From the NCBI GenBank assembly GCA_903813345.2, contig CAIIXF020000006.1:33705524-33769523 (forward strand): DNA of 64,000 nt, written 5' to 3'. The position numbers were made by a program, and so were the translations under genes. This document shows positions 36,201 through 45,200 of the stretch, piece by piece. The stretch's first letter is position 1, and each line of letters opens with the position of its first letter. The DNA comes from Owenia fusiformis (taxonomy: Eukaryota > Annelida > Polychaeta > Sabellida > Oweniidae). The notes beneath the pieces are model-generated. The model saw only the letters and a program-made list of their open reading frames with translations, made no database searches and had not been told where the DNA came from.

Positions 36201-39200
36201 TTGGAGATTTTTTATTTTGACCTACTTTTCTGACATGCCATAACTTCCGAACCGGAAGTCGGATCGAAATTTGATTTGCAGATCCGGATTCCTGAGAAAA
36301 TTCTATACCTAATTCATAACCTATACGTTAAATTTGGAGATTTTTTATTTTGATCTACTTTTCGGACACGCCATAACTTCCGAACCGGAAGTTGGATCGA
36401 AATTTGATTTGCAGATTCGGATTCCTGACAAAATTCTACCCCTAATTCATAACTTATACGTTAAATTTGGCGAATTTTTATTTTGACCTACTTTTTGGAC
36501 ACGCCATAACTTCGGAGCCGGAAGTCGAATTGAAATTTGGTTTGCAGATTCGGATTTCTGAGAAGATTCTATTCTTAATTCATAACTCAAACGTTAAATT
36601 TGGAGAACTTTTTATTTTGACCTACTTTTCGGACACCATATCTCAAAAGTGGGTCAAAATACTTTCTGACGGCAAAAGGTTAACACTATAAGCACACTCT
36701 TGGCTACATGCATACAAAATTTCGAAGAATATAATTAATCTGTAGTGTCAGAATAGCAAAAATAAGGAAAAACTTTGAATTTGACCTAGATTTTGACCTA
36801 TGCATTTTGGTGTCCAAATTTTGAAGCTAGATGGCTTTTGAGGTCCCATTCTTTTAAAAGCTTTCATTATATTTAGCTGAACTCAGTCTATATTTCGTAT
36901 TTTCCACTTCAAAAAAATCTTTTTTCCCATTGACTTAACATGGGCACCAAATTTAGCGATTTTTGAGCTTTCAAAACGCCATAACTTCCGAACCGGAAGT
37001 CTGATTCGAATTTGGTTTTCAGATTCGGAATCCTGAGAAAATTTCCTATAAGACTAATATCCTTGGCATTTGATTCGGAGAACTTTTTTTTGGACCTCGT
37101 TTTCGGACACTGATATCTCGAATTCGGTTTGAGATATCAAAAAACTAAATCGAACCTAGATTTCCTACTTTTTTATGAGGAACACAATGAAAAAAAACAG
37201 GATTGAAAATATTGAAGGACGACCGAGAAAATCGAAAAAAGTGACAAAGAACTGGATTTGACCTAGTTCTTGACCTTTGACCTAGATAAAAATTTGACCC
37301 AATTTCCGAGGAACTAGATTCTGGACCTAAATTGACCAAATGACTGACTTTACTGAAAACCTTATGGTTATTGAGAAAACTGGGTTAGAATAAGAATAAT
37401 AATAATAATAAGAAGAATAATAAGAATAAGAAAACTGACGAAAACAATAGACTCCAGATTTCATCTGGAGTCTAATAATAATAATAATAAAGAAGAATAC
37501 TGGCAAAAGTAATAGACTCCAGATTTCTAATCTGGAGTCTAATAAAAATAATAAGAAAACAGGCAAAAACAATAGACTCCAGATTTCATCTGGAGTCTAA
37601 TTAAAATAAAATTTTAGGCTGCAGTATGGTTTGTCCAGCAGGACAACAAGGGAATCAGAACTGCACAGGATGCAAATGTCCTACACAGGGAGATATGCCG
37701 AGTACTAAAATAGTACTCATGGCATTTTAGCGCTAATTGAGTACTCATTTCAGCAAATATTAGTACTAAATGAGCACTTATGACATGAGTACTGATTTAT
37801 TGCATGTTTTAGTACTAAATGAGTACTCATATGATGAGTGATAAAATAGCGCTAATTTCATTGATTTTTCATTACTCAATGAGCACTCATACTATGAGCA
37901 CTAATTAATTGCATGTTTTAGTACTAAATGAGTACTCATATGATGAGTGATAAAATAGCGCTAATTTCATTGACTTTTCATTACTCAATGAGCGCTCATA
38001 TTATGAGTACTAATTTATTGCTCATGTTTCACGAGTGATAGAATAGTACTCAAAGATTAAAATGTTGATAAATTTTTTTTAATTGATGAAGTAAAATATA
38101 GAATACGTAATAAATTACATTTAAATTAAACTAAAACATGGATAAATATATCATGGAGTTTTTCCAAAAATTCCCATCCCTGTAGCTATTTCATGTAATG
38201 GGTTGAAGCTAGGAAACAAAATGACAGACACTATACTGTTCCATTCTTGAGAAAAGTGCATATATATATATACATTGATTTGTTATTTAGAATAAGTGAA
38301 AGATGAGGTAAGTTGTATTAAATGAGAAGTTACTAAAATTAAAGGTAAGTAAGTTTAGATAACAAAGGTAGCATGTGAATTGTATCTGAGCTACAATGAT
38401 ACCTACTGAGTGCTTATTATTTAGTAAATGAACAATATTTTAGTGCTAAATGAGCAATTTTTTAGTACTAAAATAGCACTCAATTAGTACTAAATCATTA
38501 CTTAAAATATTGTTACTAAAATGATACTAAAATAAACCCTTATTTTTCACAAAATTAGTACTAAAATAGCACTCAAGTAGTAATAAATTAGCACTCTGGC
38601 AAAAGTGCACTCATGAGTACTCATGACACGAGTGCTAATTTAGTACTTATTTTGTACTAATTTAGTACTCGGCATATCTCCCTGTGTAAGTTGTATCAAA
38701 TGAGAAGTTCCAACAATTGCAAGGTATGTAAGTTCTATATGTGTTACAATTATAAGCTTATATGGGAGTATAGTAAGTCTAAATAACAAAACTAAAGGTA
38801 TCATGAGAATTGTATACCAGCTACAATGATACCTACTGAGTGCTTATCATTTAGTAAATGAACAATATTTTAGTGCTAAATGAGCAATTTTTTAGTACTA
38901 AAATAGCACTCAATTAGCACTAAATCATTACTTAAAATATTGTTACTAAAACGGTACTAAAATAAACCCTTATTTTTCACAAAATTAGTACTAAAATAGC
39001 ACTCAAGTAGTAATAAATTAGCACTCTGGCAAAAGTGCACTCATGAGTACTCATGGCATGAGTGCTAATTTAGTACTTATTTTGTACTAATTTAGTACTC
39101 GGCATATCTCCCTGTGTAGGACCTGATGATGGATCATCTTTTGAGATAATAATGCAAATATTAGGTAAACGTCAAACGATATAGAGGCCAGTCACTTAAC

Positions 39201-42200
39201 AAGATTCATATTTTCTACTCATTTCAGCATTTTGTCAATATGTTACACAGCGAAAAATGGTGTAATATCCTATAGTTTCCGTACGTATCGCAAATCCCGG
39301 ATATTTGAGGTATCCTTGAATAACCTAAAATATACCGATACTTCTAACATCCGGAAATATCCTCAAAGGGATATTTTTGGATACTCCAAGTTTCCAACTT
39401 AGTTGACTACCCTAGTATCCAGAAAATTTTTTAAGTATCCGGAATATTGATTCCTGGAACTTATGCTAGTACATAAATTATAACGTTCAATTAACAATTT
39501 TAGTGTCATTGAAACATTTGTTTCGCCATATAGAATGTGGAATATCTTGTATGAATTTCTGCAGTGAAACAACATTCTCCTCGTGATATCTTAACTGCTC
39601 AAAATGGCTGCCATCGAAAAACTTGCGTTTGGGAAATTCAGACATACGTAAGACAGGAAATTCATGATGACCGAAGATTACATCGTCAATAAGCTGATCT
39701 TCGAAGAAAAGTTTGCTTCTAAGCATGGAAGATAATATTAAATAAAGTTGCTGTGATATTGTCTAAAATATAACTATTCTTAAATGTTAAGGTTTTAAGT
39801 TATATTCTTTTCAAATTCTATTACTGTTAAATCATATATCTGCTTCATATGGGCTTATGAGCCTTTTGCAGATTATCGACATAGACATAGACACCGATAC
39901 TTCGAATATCCGGAAATATCCTCGAAAGGATATTTTTGGGTACTCCAACTTGTGTTTGTTTGGGAAATTCAATCAACGATTTCATCGACAATAAGCTGCG
40001 CTTCGAAGAAAAGTTTGCTTCTAAGCATGGAGGGTATATTAACGTTTATAACAACTAAAGTAGAAACAACATTTCCTTCATGTCAACTGATTTGTTTCAA
40101 TAATACCGTGAATCTGTCGAATTTTAGCTTGTACATTTCGTAGTTTTCTCATTTTATCTGGCTTCGGTCGTACTTTCAAGATATAAACGTGAATTCATCT
40201 TGTAGAGAATCTTATGAACTTTACTAGGAAGCTTTTGTTTACTACATTTCGATATTCGTAGACACTGAAAATGGCTTTTAAATTAGGTAACAAACACAAA
40301 TATTAGTCGCCATTAAAACATTGCAATCAAACCGGAAGTTTGCTCTGTGACGTCCGCGCGCTATCAATAAATTGAGACGAAATATCGTTACAACTTACAA
40401 CGTTATCAATGCCCCTAATTTAAACATCGAGCATTTTCCTACAAGTCGAAATTCAAATTATTGAACACACAATGATCAGCATGGCAGCCACATCACTTCC
40501 TAAGTGAAGAAGGACTTCAAGTAGGAGATGTAAAAGTAGCAGAACAGCCTAAGTACATCGATGTGGTCATTGTTATACATCCTTGTGATCAGATGTTTTA
40601 ATGCTTACACCTATCGTACATCTCATTTGTATTGATGAGATAATAAACTGTACGTATTTAAATGCGTCATTTCGTGTTTAGTTTGTTAGGTAATATGAAC
40701 GAAAATCTCCTTGCAATCCCGACCATATTCGTGAATATCCCAAAAATATTACGAACTGTATCCCTAAATATCCCGGAAAATTGTTGAATATTCAGCTATA
40801 TTTGTGAGTATTCGAATCATATATTAGTCATACCCCTAAGAATACGCGAAAAGATGTGATGTATATCAGTAGTATCCAGAACTATGGATATTTCAGGATA
40901 CCAGTGTTCCGTCTCTCACTAATATCCGTGAATCTCCAAAATCGCGATACTTAGAGTATTTGTCACGGATTCTTAAGGATACGTTCCATATCACTATAAT
41001 ATTTCGCAAATATCCAGGCAGGATATTGTATCATTTTTCGCTGTGTTAATGCCATGATTTTATCAAAATCAAAATTTTTCACTATCAATCAAGTTTTACC
41101 AGTTTTAACAAAGGTTTGATGACAGCCTAGACAATCCTAAGTTGCTTGTTTTATTTGTTTCAAGAAAAGCGGTTGTAAGATACACAACAAAGTTAAGGCA
41201 AATGAAAATGTTTTGATTTCTGATCCAGAAGTATAATTGATTGAGTATTTGCATGATGCACTTGATAAAGATTTGCCACTTAGATTATTTGAGATTTTCC
41301 TCTAAAATAAATCTGTAAACCTTATAACTTTCACTGGTGAATTTAAATTTCTTCTGCCAAAAGATGTTGTCATTATAATTATAGAGGGTAGTCAGAGGCA
41401 AACCTTCATTGAAACAACCAAAACAATTCATATCCCAAATGATTTCACAGGGACACTTTTCAAAGACATTCCAATGTTTCGGAAAAATACAACTGTTTTT
41501 CATGTGTGTGAGACTTCTTCCGATACCTAGCCTTTCTACAGAATATATGCAGATTAGTCGTACACTCTTGATTCTAACTGTAGTGTTAGTACACTCTGTA
41601 CACCTTAAATGTTAACTCATCGTCCACCTTAATGTGTGACGTCATCAGATTGGGCTGTCTAGTGCCCGGATGTAGAAGCCATGCGGTCCTAAGTTTTATC
41701 CAGCAATAAAGTCTTATAAATCTTATAAACTGTTAGTCTAGTGTTAAGTATATAACACCACATGGTGTCAGATCGACTTGAGATACAGAATCCGAGCCGT
41801 TTGCAATATTTGGACCAGTACATCGTTCAAAATTGGACCTCATGGGAACCGGAAGTTGAGTTCCGTGGAGGAAATTTACAAACTTTATAAATTGCTGAAC
41901 ATTTGTCGCTCTACATTCGTTATAAACTTATCTACCGTGTATATTCTGCTGTATTGACACTATATATATATATATCTACATGCTACCTGATTGGATTTAT
42001 ACTTCGAAACTTTGTATCCTGTACTGTGTTATTGTATTCCACTTGCTGCTGGTCATTATGGCATCGTTTCAAATGACACCTCCTTCAACATTTTCCTTCA
42101 AATCGGAAGAATGGGAGCTGTGGAGTAAGCGATTTGATCGCTATCTGACTGCTTCGAAAGTTTCTGAGGATGTGGACTCTGTCAAAATTGACACGCTTAT

Positions 42201-45200
42201 ATATTGTATGGGTCCAAAAGCGGAGGAAATTTCGTCAACTTTTGTGTATGAAGAAGGTGAGGACAATTCAAAATATAGTACCATTCGCCAAAAGTTTGAT
42301 AGCTTTTTTAATGCTCACATTAACGTCATATACGAGAGAGCTAAATTTAACCAGCGCTTCCAGCAGGATGGCGAAGCAAGTGAGACATTTATTACTGCCC
42401 TACACACTCTAAGTGAACATTGTAACTATGCTGGCCTCCGGGAGGAATTGATCCGTGATCGTATTGTTGTTGGCATTACTGACAAACGCTTATCTGAAAA
42501 ACTTCAGTGTGACGACAAACTTACCCTCGCCAAGGCCATGACAATGGTCCGTCAATCTGAGAAGGTAAAACTTCAGAATAAATCACTTCAAGGTAATCTT
42601 GTACAAGTAGTCCATCGTAACGAGCATCGTAAACAGGATTCTTCAAGCCATCAGAGTAAACCAAAACTGTATGGTTCCAGTGATGGCAAAACTAAATCAA
42701 ATGGTTCCAGTGATGGTAAAACCAGATCCAAGAATAAAATGACTGAGTGTTTCAGGTGTGGTGCCCAACCCCACCCCAAGGACAAATGTCCGGCATATAC
42801 TCGTACCTGTTCAAAATGTAGCCGCAGAGGACATTACTCGAAGATGTGTCGCAGCAGAAATGTGAATCAAGTGTATTATAATGATGATTCTAGTGATTCA
42901 GAAAGTGATGATTATGCCTTTATTGGTAAAGTTGATTGTGATGGTACTTCCAGTGCCAAATATGATATTAATCTTAGTGTCAGTGGCTCGCCAGTGTTAT
43001 TCTCAATTGATACGGGAGCTGACATCACAGTGATACCAGAGAAAACCTTCAAATGTCTACAATCTTCATGCAATGTTGATTTGCAAGAATCTACAGTACC
43101 AGTGTATGGTGCTAGTGGCACTGCCATTGATATTTTGGGTAAATTTACTACAGAAGTAGAATCTCATTCTCAGTGTTCAACCCAAGACATTTATGTAGCC
43201 AAAAATCTCAAATGTGCATTGTTAGGTATACCTGCTATTGAAAGTTTAAATGTTATCAAGGTTGTAAACAGCATTGAAGTTGAGCGGAAGCATCCGAAAC
43301 TTTTTCAAGGTCTCGGAAAAATTGAGACCGAGTATACTATAGTTCTTGATGCTGATGCTACACCTTATGCTGTAAATTCACCTAGACGTCTACCGATACC
43401 ATTGTATTCTCTGTGTAAAAGTAAACTCCAGAAAATGGAGGATGATGATATCCTACAGATTGGTGTAGTCCCATGGTCCCTGTGTTAAAACGGGGGAAAG
43501 AGGATGTCAGAATATGTGTTGACTATACCAAACTGAATAAACATGTAAAAACTGAGAAATACATTTTACCTTCAACTGAACAAGTTTTAGGAAATTTGGC
43601 AGGGGCAAAATATTTCAGTAAGCTTGACGCAAATTCTGGTTTCTACCAAATTCCATTGTCCACCCAGTCACAGTTGTTGACAACGTTCATAACCCCGTTT
43701 GGCAGATACGCATTTAAACGTTGCCCGTTTGGTATCGCATCAATGCCCGAGCATTTTCAGAAGCGTGTTTCCCAGATACTAGATGATTCTGAGGGAGTTC
43801 AATGTTTCATGGATGATATTGTTGTTCACGGGAAAACTAAAGCCGAGCACGACTCGCGTTTACACAAAGTGTTGAAAAAACTTGAAGTGGCGGGAATCAC
43901 TCTCAACAAAGAGAAGTGTGATTTTGGAAAAACTGAGCTCAAATTCGTCGGAGTTTTGATTGGTCAAAATGGAGTTTCCGCAGATCCGTCCAAAGTCCGA
44001 GCGATTACTGATATGCCTTGTCCAAAGGATGTCAGTGGTGTCCGCCGTTTTCTCGGAATGGTTAACCAGTTGAGCAAATTTACACAGAAAATTGCTGTTC
44101 TAAGTCAGCCGCTTCGTGAACTTTTATGTAAAGGTACTGAATTTTTATGGACAGCAAATCACCAGCGTTCTTTTGATGAAATTAAACGCGAGGTAAAATC
44201 GACTCCAGTCTTAGCACTCTACGACCCAAATTTAGATACGCGAGTTTCAGCGGATTCATCCAGTTATGGTCTAGGGGGCTGTTTATGGCAATTACAGTCA
44301 GATAAAGAATGGCGGCCGGTGTCGTTTGCTTCTAGATCTTTAAGTGAAGCAGAAATGCGCTACGCGCAAATTGAAAAAGAAGCGCTTGCTTTGACGTGGA
44401 CATGCGAACGCTTTTCAGAGTATCTGATTGGATTAAAATTTGAGATTGAAACAGATCACAAACCATTAGTGCCATTGCTAGGTACCAAGACTCTCAGTGA
44501 ATTACCGCCCCGGATTCAGCGATTCAAGCTCCGGATGAGCAGGTTCAATTACTCGATTTCACATGTTGCCGGGAAAGATTTGATAGTAGCCGATGCACTC
44601 TCCCGCGCACCCCTTCCTGAAGTAGGAGAATCTAATATCTTGATCTTTTCCTGTACTGTGTGATTTACAATATTTTGTTATGTATAAGACCAAAACTTGC
44701 AATTAAAAATTCGAAGTGAAAAAATAGCTGACTGTTTAACTCCTTCAGGACTGGTTACCCTGATGATAAAAATGAATGGTTTATAAATTTCTGTAATCTT
44801 GAAGTCTGTACAAACATTTTAAAAAAATTCATGACTTTTCGTTAAGTATTTACAAAGTTGCGAAAAATTGTGAAATCGTAAAAATCGAAAAAATTTATTT
44901 GTAGGAGAACTTATGCCACGGTACAAATACCTCTGAAATCAGCATAAAAAGATCTACAATTCTGTCAATTCAGATTTTTGAATGGAAGTCTCAATAAAAA
45001 ATTAAATGCTAAAATAATAACATTTTCTAAACAAGGCATTAACATGACAAAATGTCACCACCTAGTTGCTCACAATATTATGAGTTCAAACTTAAGTCAG
45101 ATTTGAATTTCTGAGAACTTGTAAAGTCAAATTTGAACTTCTGAAAAGATGTAGATGATTTTGAAAAAAAAATTTGGTCAATTTGAAGCAAGTTGAAAAC

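Larger units (their letters stand above)
32507..37370. repeat. Large array: three 1.4-1.9 kb superunits made of about 130-bp monomers
   Basis: Superunits begin at about 32507, 34101 and 35514 with a TTGAAC...GTTCAATTT palindrome, AGACTCCAGAT and AGCTGAGTCATCC repeats. Each continues with one to seven copies of a monomer of about 130 bp (CCATAACTTCCGAACCGGAA, AATTCATAACTCATACGTTA, TTTTGACCTACTTTTCGGAC). Each then has a stretch with TTTGACCTAGATTTTGACCT and CACTTC...TTTTTTCCCATTGAC, and ends near ATTTGACCTAGTTCTTGACC. The third superunit has the most monomers. Several short frames repeat the same peptide because they read the same monomer; none is a gene. Confidence 0.9.
41505..44663 (+). mobile_element. 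Ty3/gypsy-type LTR retroelement, 3'-truncated
   Basis: A putative LTR end (...ATATAACACCACA) is followed at once by TGGTGTCAGATCG, a likely tRNA primer-binding site (about 41763). Then come gag with two zinc knuckles, an aspartic protease, reverse transcriptase and RNase H. No integrase HHCC/DDE motifs, polypurine tract or second LTR appear after 44663, so the 3' part is missing. The left LTR boundary (about 41505) is a guess because there is no second LTR to compare. It is inserted in MED27 intron 1, antisense to MED27. A frame break separates protease and RT. Confidence 0.8.

Noticed and set aside
33157-36691. Several similar 66-92 codon frames (ITSEPEVGSKFGLQIR-like)
   Set aside because: All read the same 130-bp monomer of the large array. 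They have no common start or stop structure and copies are broken at random.
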